Assembly (NCBI GenBank): GCA_023411395.1
Contig: JAEYOV010000005.1
Location: forward strand, 1-64,000
Length of the DNA: 64,000 bases
Direction: 5' to 3'
DNA from: Bacillota bacterium
GTDB lineage: Bacteria > Bacillota > Clostridia > Christensenellales > Aristaeellaceae
Program-made: the position numbers and the translations under genes
Notes under the pieces: model-generated
Databases searched by the model: none
The model's input: only the letters and a program-made list of their open reading frames with translations
What the model was told of the DNA's origin: nothing
In this document: one piece after another, positions 7,927 to 16,068 of the stretch
Numbering within the stretch: position 1 is the stretch's first letter
Layout of the letters: every line of letters begins with the position of its first letter

Positions 7927-8508
7927 ATGATGGCTTTTGCGGATCATTTGAAAAAATGCGGCGTGGATGAGGATACCATTGCCAGGATCACCGGGCTTAA
8001 CGGCGCCGGGGAGCCACGGGAGGGTACACAGGAATACGTGGATTACATGGCCCGGGCGCTTATAAAATGCGATGAAATGCTGGACCACGATTTGCTTTGC
8101 AGCGCCATGCTCGACCGGGCCTGCTGCAAAAGCGGTTTCCGGCTGAACAACGCGAAACAGATGGCAAAAGAGCATGGGGACAAGCCCCTGGCGGAAAAAT
8201 TGAAGCTGCTGGGCGAGCTCAAATACATGGGCAAGCCTTTCCTCAACGAGGACGGGGACATCGAAACGGTGGCGGTAGGCGGCTATGGCTCTACAGGCAT
8301 GGACTGCCCCTGCTGGCGCTTGAAAGGCTTATCTCCCACCGGCGGTCCCATGCCGCTTTCCTATTGCGCCTGCTGCGGCGGCCATTTTATGTTTCATTAC
8401 CAGAAGGCGCTGGGGCTGAAGCTGCGGCTGAAGAAGGTAGTATCCTCCAAGCTGAACAGCATGGGCGCCGCGCCCTGCGTGTTCCGGTATCAGATCCTGG
8501 GCAAGTAA
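7927..8508 (+). CDS. Cys-rich cytosolic protein of unknown function
   Basis: A 193-residue soluble protein that I cannot assign firmly. Cysteines cluster as ACC near residue 68, CPCW near 127 and CACCGGH near 148, suggesting metal or Fe-S binding. The final 45 residues (GGHFMFHYQKALGLKLRLKK...SMGAAPCVFRYQI) resemble the end of V4R or thiazoline-hydrolase-type domains, where a G-x-x-C-x-F-x-I strand closes the fold. That similarity is by eye and weak. ATG 7927 follows AAAGGGG. It is monocistronic with its own terminator. Confidence 0.6.
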   Translation: MMAFADHLKKCGVDEDTIARITGLNGAGEPREGTQEYVDYMARALIKCDEMLDHDLLCSAMLDRACCKSGFRLNNAKQMAKEHGDKPLAEKLKLLGELKYMGKPFLNEDGDIETVAVGGYGSTGMDCPCWRLKGLSPTGGPMPLSYCACCGGHFMFHYQKALGLKLRLKKVVSSKLNSMGAAPCVFRYQILGK

Positions 8509-8554
8509 TGCGACTGCACTGTATGGCCGGATGGGAAGAAAACAATGTCAAAAG

Positions 8555-8588
8555 CATCCCCTGCGATAACAGATCGCGGGGGATTTTT
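8555..8588 (+). terminator. Terminator of the Cys-rich gene
   Basis: ATCCCCTGCGAT pairs with ATCGCGGGGGAT, then TTTTTGC follows. Confidence 0.8.
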
Positions 8589-8614
8589 GCTGTTGCGCTC
8601 TTGATGTTTTTCCA

Positions 8615-8745
8615 AAAACAAAAAAAACCTCCTTGCGGAAAGCAGAAATGCCGAACATTTCCCTGGAACAGTTACTAAGAAAAACACCCCTGATGTGGCA
8701 CATCAATGATAAATATATAATAGGGCAAAAATGCCAGCCTGTCAA
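8615..8745 (-). ncRNA. Candidate small RNA unit on the minus strand
   Basis: A consensus promoter (TTGACA 8740-8745, 17 nt, TATTAT 8717-8722) points left into a region with no gene. The predicted transcript of about 95 nt contains a TGATGTG/CACATCA hairpin near its start and reaches an eight-T run at 8621-8628 preceded by a weak stem (TTTCC/GGAGG). No open frame is present. I recognise no RNA family. The remaining part of 8509-8886 holds only the flanking terminator and the ABC promoter. Confidence 0.4.
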
Positions 8746-8826
8746 GTATTTTTGCAAAAAAAAGAGCATGGGGGCGTTTTTGTGCCATTGCCTGTATGGA
8801 AGCTTCCAGGCCACTTATTTTGCCCT

Positions 8827-8855
8827 TTGCGTTTGCGGACAGTTCCTTCTATACT
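8827..8855 (+). promoter_or_regulatory. Promoter of the ABC-2 exporter operon
   Basis: TTGCGT (8827-8832), 17 nt, TATACT (8850-8855), about 30 nt before the start codon at 8887. Confidence 0.5.
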
Positions 8856-8886
8856 TTACCCCCGCCATGGACGAAGGAGGAGGAAA

Positions 8887-9696
8887 ATGGAACAGATCGT
8901 TTTGCAGAACATCAGCAAGCATTTCCGCGTGTACGAGCGGCCCGAGGGCAAATGGGGGCTGTTGAAGGGTGCGGTCATGCGGAACATGCGCAGGGTTCAG
9001 GCGCTGGACAACGTAAGCCTGACCATTGGGCAGGGGGAACTGGTGGGATATATCGGCCCCAACGGAGCGGGGAAATCCACCACCGTGAAGGTCATGAGCG
9101 GCATCCTGGTGCCTGACGGGGGAGAGTGCCATATCTGCGGGCGCGTTCCCTGGAAGGAGCGTGTGGCTCATGTCGCGCGGATCGGCGTGGTCTTCGGCCA
9201 GCGGTGCCAGTTGTGGTGGGATGTGCCGGTATCCGATTCCTTCAGCCTGCTCAAAAACATCTACGCCATTCCGGAGGAACAGTATCAAGAGCGGCTTAAG
9301 GAACTGACGGAGGCGCTGGATATTGGAAGCCTTGTGAAAACGCCTGTGCGGCAGCTTTCCCTGGGCCAGCGCATGCGCTGCGAGCTGGCGGCCTCCCTGT
9401 TGCACAGCCCGCAAATCCTCTTTCTGGATGAACCCACCATTGGCCTGGACGCGGTATCGAAGCTGGCGCTGCGCGCCTTTCTCAAGGAAGAAAACAAAAA
9501 GCGGGGAACCACCATGGTTCTTACCACCCACGACATGGACGACATTGAGGCGCTGTGCAGCCGGGTGATGGTCATCGGCCATGGCAGGCTTTTGTACGAC
9601 GGTACACTGAACGCATTGAAAATGCGCTATTCCGCAGGGGACAGCCGGGATATCAATGAAACCATCGCGGCCATGTACCGGGAAATGGCGCTATAG
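8887..9696 (+). CDS. ABC-2 exporter ATP-binding subunit
   Basis: A 269-residue nucleotide-binding domain. Walker A is GPNGAGKST (about residue 58-66), the signature region is QLSLGQRMRCELAASLL, Walker B is ILFLDEPTIGLD, and the switch His is in LTTHDMDD. It energises export by the two permeases that follow, with a 8-nt gap to the first. The set matches the COG4586/COG4587/COG3694 triad of uncharacterised exporters. GAAGGAGGAGG sits right before ATG 8887, and the 52-codon upstream extension is rejected. The exported substrate is unknown. Confidence 0.9.
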   Translation: MEQIVLQNISKHFRVYERPEGKWGLLKGAVMRNMRRVQALDNVSLTIGQGELVGYIGPNGAGKSTTVKVMSGILVPDGGECHICGRVPWKERVAHVARIGVVFGQRCQLWWDVPVSDSFSLLKNIYAIPEEQYQERLKELTEALDIGSLVKTPVRQLSLGQRMRCELAASLLHSPQILFLDEPTIGLDAVSKLALRAFLKEENKKRGTTMVLTTHDMDDIEALCSRVMVIGHGRLLYDGTLNALKMRYSAGDSRDINETIAAMYREMAL

Positions 9697-9704
9697 GTGG
9701 CATT

Positions 9705-10535
9705 ATGCAAAGAATCAATCACTTTAAAGCCTGTCTTTCCATTTTCCGTATACAGTTTGCCCAAAGCCTGCAATACCGCCTGGCGGGGCTGTCGTCGGCC
9801 AGCATTGGCATCTTCTGGGCGCTGATTGAGATCGTGGTATTCACCGTCTTTTATGAGCATGCCCAAAATAGCGCCTTCCAGATGAATGGCCTGACCCTGA
9901 ACCAAGTCATATCCTATGTTTGGGTCGCCCAGATGATGGTTCCTCTCCAGCCCATGAGCATCGATGGGGAGCTTCTGTCACAGATTACCAGCGGGAATGT
10001 GGGCATTGCGCTGTGCCGTCCGCTTTCTTTGTATGAGCACTGGTTTGCCCATACTGCCGCCGCGCGGCTGGGCGGGTTCTGGCTGCGGGGCGGGCTGATT
10101 TTGCTGACGGGAATTTTGGTGCCCGCCTCCATCCAGCTCACGGCACCGGCCTCCATGGCGGGGTTTGCGTTGTTTTTACTCTCGGCTGCCGGTGCGTTTC
10201 TGCTTTGCACAGCCTACGGCATGCTGGTCACCGCCGTTCGGTTGAACATCACCTGGGGGGAAGGACCCACCTACATGCTGCTGCTTGTAAGCAGCGTGCT
10301 TTCCGGCGGGTATCTGCCCTTGCAGCTTTGGCCGGACGCGCTGCAAAAGGTGCTGCTGTACCAGCCCTTTGCGGGATATCTGGATATTCCGGTGCGGCTG
10401 TATGTGGGCTCCATGGCGGCATCTCAAGGGATTTTCGCAATCCTCATGCAGCTTTTATGGACGTTTGCATTTGTTTTGATAGGGAAAACGCTCATGGGGC
10501 GCAAGCTGAAAACGCTGATCATACAGGGGGGATGA
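9705..10535 (+). CDS. ABC-2 exporter permease 1
   Basis: A 276-residue membrane protein with about six helices and an N-terminal segment typical of the COG4587 permeases (ACLSIFRIQFAQSLQYR, then the hydrophobic SASIGIFWALIEIVVF). It lies between the ATPase and a second permease, so the transporter is probably a heterodimer of permeases on an ATPase dimer. The gene ends 3 nt before the next start. Confidence 0.85.
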   Translation: MQRINHFKACLSIFRIQFAQSLQYRLAGLSSASIGIFWALIEIVVFTVFYEHAQNSAFQMNGLTLNQVISYVWVAQMMVPLQPMSIDGELLSQITSGNVGIALCRPLSLYEHWFAHTAAARLGGFWLRGGLILLTGILVPASIQLTAPASMAGFALFLLSAAGAFLLCTAYGMLVTAVRLNITWGEGPTYMLLLVSSVLSGGYLPLQLWPDALQKVLLYQPFAGYLDIPVRLYVGSMAASQGIFAILMQLLWTFAFVLIGKTLMGRKLKTLIIQGG

Positions 10536-10538
10536 AAC

Positions 10539-11330
10539 GTGCGGCAGGAATTCAAAGTATATTGCGGACTCATCCGCATGCACCTGCTTGCCGGGCTGGA
10601 ATACAAGGGCTGGTGGCTGATGGTATTGCAGGTATTGTTCGTGGTGATCACCGACCCGATCGCTACCTTTTTTCTCTTCTCCCGCTTCGGTTCCATCGGC
10701 CCTTGGACGCTGGAGCGGATCATGCTGATCTACGCGCTGGCGGTGACCTCCTTCGGGATAGCGGAAAGCCTGTTAAGGGGGTTTGACTATTTCCCCTGGA
10801 AAATGATCCGTTCCGGGGATTTTGACCGTCTGCTCCTTCGGCCCCGCACGCTGTTTGTGCAGGTGGCGGGCTCGTTTTTCCATATCCACAGGCTTTCCCG
10901 GGCAGCCGCCGGGCTTGCGGTGATCCTCTGGTCCCTGCACCGGCAGGGGGTAACGCTGAACGCGGCCGCCGGATTGATTTTGTTCTTTGCGCTGGTGGGC
11001 GGCACGTTGATGTACTGCGGTGTGTTTGTCATGAGCTCCGGCATTGCCTTTTTCACCATCAAGGCGCTTGATTGGATCTACATCCTCACCAACGCCAGCT
11101 ATCAGGTCACCCGCTGCCCGGTGGAATTCATGCCCAAAGCGCTGTACCGTGCCTTTACCTTTTTTCTTCCGATGCTGCTCATCAGCTACTATCCCGCCTC
11201 GGCTGCCTGCGGCTGGGGCGAAAGTGTTTGGAAGGGGTGCCTGGCGCTGCCGGCCGGCGGTTTGTTTCTGCTTTTTTCCCTGCTGGTATGGCGCGTGGGC
11301 GTCAAGCACTACAAGAGCACGGGAAGCTGA
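10539..11330 (+). CDS. ABC-2 exporter permease 2
   Basis: A 263-residue six-helix permease of the COG3694 type. Landmarks are the LLRGFDYFPWKMIRSGDFDRLLLRPRT-like loop (here at about 86-108), which is characteristic of the family, and the C-terminal helix LPAGGLFLLFSLLVWRVGVKHY. Start is GTG 10539 with GGGGGGAT upstream, 3 nt after the previous stop. It is the last gene of the operon, closed by a long palindrome. Confidence 0.85.
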   Translation: MRQEFKVYCGLIRMHLLAGLEYKGWWLMVLQVLFVVITDPIATFFLFSRFGSIGPWTLERIMLIYALAVTSFGIAESLLRGFDYFPWKMIRSGDFDRLLLRPRTLFVQVAGSFFHIHRLSRAAAGLAVILWSLHRQGVTLNAAAGLILFFALVGGTLMYCGVFVMSSGIAFFTIKALDWIYILTNASYQVTRCPVEFMPKALYRAFTFFLPMLLISYYPASAACGWGESVWKGCLALPAGGLFLLFSLLVWRVGVKHYKSTGS

Positions 11331-11342
11331 GATTTAAATTGA

Positions 11343-11382
11343 CATCAAGCAGCGCCTCCGGTCAGGGAGGCGCTGCTTGATG
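11343..11382. terminator. 17-bp perfect hairpin between convergent ABC and pflA genes
   Basis: Arms 11343-11359 and 11366-11382 are perfectly complementary (CATCAAGCAGCGCCTCC and its reverse complement) around a 6-nt loop. It lies 12 nt after the permease stop and 6 nt after the pflA stop on the other strand, so it probably ends both transcripts, although T runs are short. Confidence 0.7.
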
Positions 11383-11388
11383 AAAGGA

Positions 11389-12123
11389 TCATTCCTTCAG
11401 CAGAACTTTCAGTTTCCTTGCCTCAAATATCTCCCGCGCCATTTTCAGGGACTGCTTGTCCGGCGGCTCGGTATCAGCAAGGACGTAGGGGAGGCGCAGC
11501 TCTTTCCACTTGTATTCTCCCATTTTGTGAAACGGCAAAAGCTCAATCAGCTCGATGCAGGAAAAGTGCGTGAGATAATCCGCCAGCGCTTCCAGCAGCT
11601 TTTTGTCAAGCGTGTATCCCGGCACCAGCACATGCCGAAGCCACACAGGCTTATGCTGTGTCTCTAAGTAGGCCAGGGTCTTCAGGGTATCCCCGTTGTC
11701 CCTCCCGGTGAGCTCCTTGCACAGTTCGTTATCCAGCGCCTTGATATCCAGCAGAATCAGGTCCGCCGCGTCAAGGGCCTGCTTTGAAACAGACAGGGGA
11801 ACCGCACCCGCCGTGTCCAGCGCGGTATGGATGCCGTGTCCGGCGCATTTTTCCAGGATATCTAGAGCAAACTCCGGCTGCAAAAGCGGCTCGCCGCCGG
11901 AGAGCGTAACGCCGCCGGAGCGGATGAAGTTTTTGTAGGTAAGAATATCGCTTATGACCTCATCGGAATCCATGGCTTTGCCGCCGCCCATCTGCCACGT
12001 GTCGGGGTTGTGGCAGTATTTGCAGCGAAGCCCGCAGCCCTGCAAAAAAAGAACGTAACGGATGCCCGGTCCATCCAGCGTTCCAAAACTTTCCACAGAA
12101 TGGATGCGGCCCGTTACGCCCAT
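11389..12123 (-). CDS. pflA: Pyruvate formate-lyase activating enzyme (radical SAM)
   Basis: A 244-residue activase that installs the glycyl radical on PflB using S-adenosylmethionine and a 4Fe-4S cluster. The cluster motif C-x3-C-x2-C is at residues 30, 34 and 37 (QGCGLRCKYCHNP), and the SAM-binding GGE is in VTLSGGEPLLQPE. I start at ATG 12123, 8 nt after GGGAG; GTG 12132 is possible. It lies downstream of pflB on the same strand but 580 nt away, across a repeat array, so it may be co-transcribed weakly or started separately. Confidence 0.93.
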   Translation of the reverse strand: MGVTGRIHSVESFGTLDGPGIRYVLFLQGCGLRCKYCHNPDTWQMGGGKAMDSDEVISDILTYKNFIRSGGVTLSGGEPLLQPEFALDILEKCAGHGIHTALDTAGAVPLSVSKQALDAADLILLDIKALDNELCKELTGRDNGDTLKTLAYLETQHKPVWLRHVLVPGYTLDKKLLEALADYLTHFSCIELIELLPFHKMGEYKWKELRLPYVLADTEPPDKQSLKMAREIFEARKLKVLLKE

Positions 12124-12195
12124 AGAATGCACTCCCTATCGTAGCAAATGTGAAGGAACTCCTGTTGCCTTTGTTTGTAGTCAATAAAAGAGATT

Positions 12196-12213
12196 TCGCG
12201 TCTGCGGACGCGA
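12196..12213 (-). terminator. Hairpin in the pflB-pflA gap
   Basis: TCGCGTC and GACGCGA form a perfect 7-bp stem with a 4-nt loop, followed on the minus strand by AATCTCTTTTATT. It could attenuate transcription reaching pflA. Confidence 0.4.
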
Positions 12214-12229
12214 CCAGGGCTTTCCTACC

Positions 12230-12584
12230 CATCTGGCTCAATCGTCGCATTGCTCACTGCCGTTCGCACTGCTTGTTTCGCCAGCCTCCTCCCCCGACGG
12301 CTCAACCGTCGCGCTGGTTCGCTGCCGCTCCCATCGCTTGTTTCGCCGTTTCCTCCGCCTCACTTCATCCCTCCATCTGGCTCCATCGGCGCATTACTCG
12401 CTACCGCTCGTATTGCTTGTTTCGCCAGCCTCCTCCGCCTCGCCTATTGCCCCCACTGGGGGCGGCATCGGCTACGGAGCCACAGGCGGCGTTCGGCTAC
12501 GGAACCTCGCTTCATCCCTCCATCTGGCTCAATCGTCGCGCTGGTTCGCTGCCGCTCCCATCGCTTGTTTCGCCAGCCTCCTCC
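12230..12584. repeat. Four imperfect direct repeats of about 63 bp between pflB and pflA
   Basis: Copies lie at about 12230-12292, 12297-12356, 12374-12436 and 12521-12584. Shared blocks are CATCTGGCTCAATCGTCGC, a variable C/G-rich middle, GCTTGTTTCGCCAGCCTCC and a following TCC. A smaller secondary repeat (GGAGCCAC-GGCGGCG) occurs at 12477 and 12623. All three plus-strand frames stay open for over 110 codons here, but the products are Arg/Ser/Pro-rich, frame-inconsistent and lack ribosome sites, so I do not call a gene. The array is inside the presumed pflBA transcript. Confidence 0.7.
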
Positions 12585-12703
12585 ACCCCGCCCTTTTCCG
12601 CCACTGGCGGGGGCGGTGTTCCGGAGCCACTGGCGGCGCACCGGCTTCGGAGCCCTGGACCTTCGGATGCATCACTCTTCCAACATGAAATGACATGAGA
12701 CTA

Positions 12704-14905
12704 TTAGAATCGCTCATGGAACGTGCGGTGCAGCACATCGAGCTGCTGCTCGCGGGTGAGCTTGATGAAGTTCACGGCGTAACCGCTGACGCGGATGGTA
12801 AGCTGCGGGTATTTCTCCGGGTGATCCATGGCGTCCATCAGCACATCCTTGTTCAGCACGTTCACATTGATGTGATGACCTTTGTCCAGAAAGAAGCCGT
12901 CCAGCAGCCCCACCAGGTTTGCAGCCTTTTGCTCCGCCGTTTTGCCCAGCGCGCCGGGCACGATGCTGAAGGTGTAGGATATGCCGTCCTCCGCGTGGTC
13001 GTAGGGGAGCATGGCCACGCTCTTCATGCTGGCGACGCAGCCCTTGGTATCCCGGCCGTGCATGGGGTTGGCCCCCGGCGCGAAGGGTTCGCCATACTTG
13101 CGCCCATCGGGTGTGGAGCCCGTTTTCTTGCCGTACACCACGTTGGAGGTAATGGTCAGCACCGACAGGGTGGGGATGGATTCCCTGTACGTGCGGTGGA
13201 TGCGCAGCTTGGCCATGAAGCTTTTCACCACGTCGATGGCAATGGCATCCGCCGTGGGATCGTTGTTGCCATACTTGGGATAATCGCCTTCCACCTCAAA
13301 ATCCACCGCCAGGCCATCCTCGTTGCGGATGGTTTTCACCTTGGCATAACGGATGGCGGAAAGGCTGTCCGCCACAACGCTTAAGCCCGCGATGCCGGCC
13401 GCCATGGTGCGCACGACCTCCTCGTCGTGCAGCGCCATTTCCAACCGCTCATAATCATACTTGTCATGCATGTAATGGATCACATTCAAGGTGTTGATAT
13501 ACAGCTTGGCCAGCCAGTCGCACATGGCGTTGAACTTTCTTAGAACCTCGTCATAGGAGAGGTATTCCGAGGTAACGGGAGCGAACTCCGGCCCCACCTG
13601 CTTTCCGCTCACTTCATCACGGCCGCCATTGATGGCGTACAAAAGGGCTTTGGCCAGGTTGGCGCGTGCGCCGAAAAACTGCATCTGCTTGCCGATGCGC
13701 ATGGCGGATACGCAGCAGGCGATGCCGTAGTCGTCGCCATACTTGGGGCGCATCAGGTCGTCGCTTTCGTACTGGATGGAGGATGTGTCAATGGACACGC
13801 GGGCGCAGTAGCGCTTGAAATGCTCCGGCAGCCGCCGGCTCCACAAAACCGTCAGGTTCGGTTCGGGAGCGGGGCCGAGGTTCGTCAGCGTGTGCAGGAA
13901 GCGGTAGCTCATCTTGGTGACCATGTGGCGCCCGTCCGAGCACATGCCGCCCAGCGTTTCCGTAACCCAGGTGGGATCGCCGCTGAACAGCTCGTCATAA
14001 GAGGGTGTGCGCAAAAAGCGAACGATTCGCAGCTTCATGACGAAATGGTCCACAAACTCCTGAATCTCTTGTTCCGTGTAGCGGCCGCTTGCAAGATCCG
14101 CTTCCGCGTAGATGTCCAGGAAGGTCGACACCCGGCCCAGGCTCATGGCCGCGCCGTTTTGCTCCTTCACGGCGGCCAGATAGCCGAAATACAGCCATTG
14201 GATGGCCTCCTTCGTATCCTGGGCGGGGCGTGAAATGTCATAGCCATAAGAGGCCGCCATATCCGCCAATTCCTCCAGGGCGCGGATCTGCTCGCTCATT
14301 TCTTCCCGCTGGCGGATGGCCGGGCTGTCCATGGCGTCAAACACATAGGCCTGCTTGGCACGCTTCTTCTGCTCGATGAGGAAGGCTGTGCCGTACAGGG
14401 GCACCCGCCGGTAGTCGCCGATGATGCGGCCGCGGCCGTACGCATCGGGAAGGCCCGTGATGATGCCGCTGTGGCGCGCCCGCTTCATTTCATCGGTATA
14501 CACGTCAAACACGCCGTCGTTGTGGGTCTTGCGGTATTTGAAGATGTTTGCGATCTCCTCCGGCAGCTTGCGTCCGTAGGCATCAAGCTCCGTATATACC
14601 AGGCGGATGCCGCCCAAGGGCATGATGGCGCGCTTGAGCGGCGCGTCCGTCTGCAGCCCCACGATCTTTTCCAGTTCCTTATTGATGTAGCCGGGCTTGT
14701 GGGAGGTAATGGTGGAGATGGTATTTTCATCGATGTCATAGACGCCGCCACGGTTATGTTCTTCCCGCATCAGGGCGGAAAGCTCCTTCCAAAGCTGACG
14801 TGTGGCCTCGGTGGGCGGGGTAAGAAAACTCTCGTCGCCATCATAGGGCGTATAATTGGATACAATAAAACCGCGGGTATTGATCTCTTTTTCCAGAATG
14901 CTCAT
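12704..14905 (-). CDS. pflB: Formate C-acetyltransferase (pyruvate formate-lyase)
   Basis: A 733-residue glycyl radical enzyme converting pyruvate and CoA to acetyl-CoA and formate, central to anaerobic fermentation. The active-site Cys-Cys pair is in YGIACCVSAM (about 396-397) and the radical glycine in RVSGYAVNF, 26 residues from the C-terminus (about 708). Length is slightly below the usual 740-760. AAAGAGGAAG precedes ATG 14905. Its promoter region carries a TGTGA-type palindrome shared with the divergent FNR/CRP-like regulator, which suggests redox control. Confidence 0.95.
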   Translation of the reverse strand: MSILEKEINTRGFIVSNYTPYDGDESFLTPPTEATRQLWKELSALMREEHNRGGVYDIDENTISTITSHKPGYINKELEKIVGLQTDAPLKRAIMPLGGIRLVYTELDAYGRKLPEEIANIFKYRKTHNDGVFDVYTDEMKRARHSGIITGLPDAYGRGRIIGDYRRVPLYGTAFLIEQKKRAKQAYVFDAMDSPAIRQREEMSEQIRALEELADMAASYGYDISRPAQDTKEAIQWLYFGYLAAVKEQNGAAMSLGRVSTFLDIYAEADLASGRYTEQEIQEFVDHFVMKLRIVRFLRTPSYDELFSGDPTWVTETLGGMCSDGRHMVTKMSYRFLHTLTNLGPAPEPNLTVLWSRRLPEHFKRYCARVSIDTSSIQYESDDLMRPKYGDDYGIACCVSAMRIGKQMQFFGARANLAKALLYAINGGRDEVSGKQVGPEFAPVTSEYLSYDEVLRKFNAMCDWLAKLYINTLNVIHYMHDKYDYERLEMALHDEEVVRTMAAGIAGLSVVADSLSAIRYAKVKTIRNEDGLAVDFEVEGDYPKYGNNDPTADAIAIDVVKSFMAKLRIHRTYRESIPTLSVLTITSNVVYGKKTGSTPDGRKYGEPFAPGANPMHGRDTKGCVASMKSVAMLPYDHAEDGISYTFSIVPGALGKTAEQKAANLVGLLDGFFLDKGHHINVNVLNKDVLMDAMDHPEKYPQLTIRVSGYAVNFIKLTREQQLDVLHRTFHERF

Positions 14906-14945
14906 CGAAACTTCCTCTTTCCTCTATCCCGCACGGACAGTTGCT

Positions 14946-14956
14946 ATTATATTGTA
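14946..14956 (-). promoter_or_regulatory. pflB -10 region
   Basis: Overlapping minus-strand hexamers TACAAT (14951-14956) and TATAAT (14946-14951). No good -35 box lies 17 nt upstream, which is what an activator-dependent promoter looks like. Confidence 0.55.
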
Positions 14957-14977
14957 CAGAAATCCCAGGCGCCATGC

Positions 14978-14993
14978 CGTGACGGAAATCACA
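14978..14993. promoter_or_regulatory. CRP/FNR-family operator between pflB and its regulator
   Basis: CGTGA-CGGAAA-TCACA is a palindrome of the TGTGA-N6-TCACA type with one mismatch. Its centre (14985.5) is 41.5 nt upstream of the start expected from the TACAAT box, the class II activator position. It is also about 58 nt upstream of the divergent regulator's start. Confidence 0.65.
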
Positions 14994-15007
14994 ATTCCTG
15001 ACCTCTG

Positions 15008-15037
15008 TTGACAAAAAAATGCATTTCCCCGTATAGT
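15008..15037 (+). promoter_or_regulatory. Promoter of the FNR/CRP-like regulator
   Basis: TTGACA (15008-15013), 18 nt, TATAGT (15032-15037). Confidence 0.75.
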
Positions 15038-15066
15038 ATATCACGAGAAGTGAAGGAGGTCATCCC

Positions 15067-15792
15067 ATGAACTGCAATTTGAACTGCGATGCTTGCCTGC
15101 GGGAATTGTGTATGCATAAGGTGCCCCTTTTCGCCTCGCTCAGCTATGAGGAATTGAAAGGCATGGCGGATCATATGGTCTGCTGCACCTGGGAAAAGGG
15201 TGAACGGCTGCTTTCCCAAGGGGATGTACCGCAGTCCTTCACCGTCATTTTGGAAGGCCGCGCCAAGGTCTGCACAGTTTCGGCGGACGGCCGTGAGAAC
15301 ATTTTGTCGATCCTATCTAAAAATGATTATTTCGGTGAATTGCATTTGTTTGGATCAAAGCCGGCCGCCTATTCGGTGGTGGCGCTGCAGCATGTAAAGG
15401 CATGGTCGTTTTCCAGGCAGCAGTTCCAAAAGCTGCTGACGGCCTTCCCGCAGATGGCGGCCCGGCTGGTGGAGGAATTGGGCAACCGGGTGATTCAACT
15501 GGAGAAAATCCTTAACAGCTCCATGAACAGCCGGGTGGGCGCCAGGATCGCCGCGCTTTTGCTGGAATTTTCCCGAAAGTATACCGTTTTGTCCCCCAAC
15601 GGCCCGGAAATTGCGCTGCCCTTAAGCCGGGAGGGAATGGCAAATTATCTTGGCATCGCCCGAGAAACCATGAGCCGCAAGCTTCGGCAGATGGAGGAAG
15701 ACGGCCTTCTTATTACCTATGGAAACAAGCGCATGCGGTTGCTGCGGCCTGAGTTGCTCTCCCGGATTGCCATGGGGGACGGGGAAGAATGA
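15067..15792 (+). CDS. FNR/CRP-family regulator with N-terminal cysteine cluster
   Basis: A 241-residue regulator. Cysteines 3, 7, 10 and 15 (MNCNLNCDACLRELC) could hold an Fe-S cluster as in FNR. A cyclic-nucleotide-type beta-roll spans about 25-140, a dimer helix about 140-165, and a winged HTH follows with the recognition segment ARETMSRKLRQ (R199, E200, S203, R204). The Arg-Glu pair is CRP-like and fits the TGTGA half sites seen upstream, while Ser-Arg is FNR-like. Divergent from pflB, it probably activates pflBA anaerobically and may regulate itself. GAAGGAGG precedes ATG 15067. Confidence 0.85.
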   Translation: MNCNLNCDACLRELCMHKVPLFASLSYEELKGMADHMVCCTWEKGERLLSQGDVPQSFTVILEGRAKVCTVSADGRENILSILSKNDYFGELHLFGSKPAAYSVVALQHVKAWSFSRQQFQKLLTAFPQMAARLVEELGNRVIQLEKILNSSMNSRVGARIAALLLEFSRKYTVLSPNGPEIALPLSREGMANYLGIARETMSRKLRQMEEDGLLITYGNKRMRLLRPELLSRIAMGDGEE

Positions 15793-15860
15793 TTTCCATA
15801 CTTGACTGTCTACAGCGGAAATGCCATGCTGTCATAGAAATCTAGTATCCCTGGGGGAGT

Positions 15861-16068
15861 AACGAGGGGGCCGAAGCCCCCTCGTTTGTAATCCGAAACC
15901 AGCGACATGTGCGGTGGTTTCGGAAGGATTTCGCCAGAAATCCTTTCCTTACGCTTTTCTCCGACCGTGTGCGCAGCACACAGGAGAGAAGCGCAAAGGT
16001 CACTCAAAGCCGGCACAGCCGGCTTTGAGTGAGTAAAAAATGCCCCTTGTAAAAACAAGGGGCATTTT
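15861..16068. repeat. Run of six consecutive hairpins between convergent genes
   Basis: Six separate stem-loops follow one another: 15861-15886 (AACGAGGGGG/CCCCCTCGTT), 15893-15923 (CCGAAACC/GGTTTCGG), 15924-15945 (AAGGATTT/AAATCCTT), 15952-15993 (CGCTTTTCTCC/GGAGAGAAGCG with inner GTGTGC/GCACAC), 16001-16031 (CACTCAAAGCCGGC and its complement), and 16037-16068. The first can end the regulator gene and the last the AbrB-like gene; the middle four have no T runs and no evident role. The 371-nt gap holds no gene. Confidence 0.75.
16037..16068 (-). terminator. Bidirectional terminator after the AbrB-like gene
   Basis: AAAATGCCCCTTGT and ACAAGGGGCATTTT form a perfect 14-bp stem. On the minus strand it is followed by TTTTAC. 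Confidence 0.8.

Noticed and set aside
12230..12584. CRISPR array
   Set aside because: Repeat copies are about 63 bp, imperfect and irregularly spaced, spacers are absent or share sequence, and no cas genes are present.
12150..12698. Three overlapping plus-strand frames of 116-182 codons
   Set aside because: They arise from the repeat array, none has a ribosome site, and repeat units fall in different frames, so coding is unlikely.
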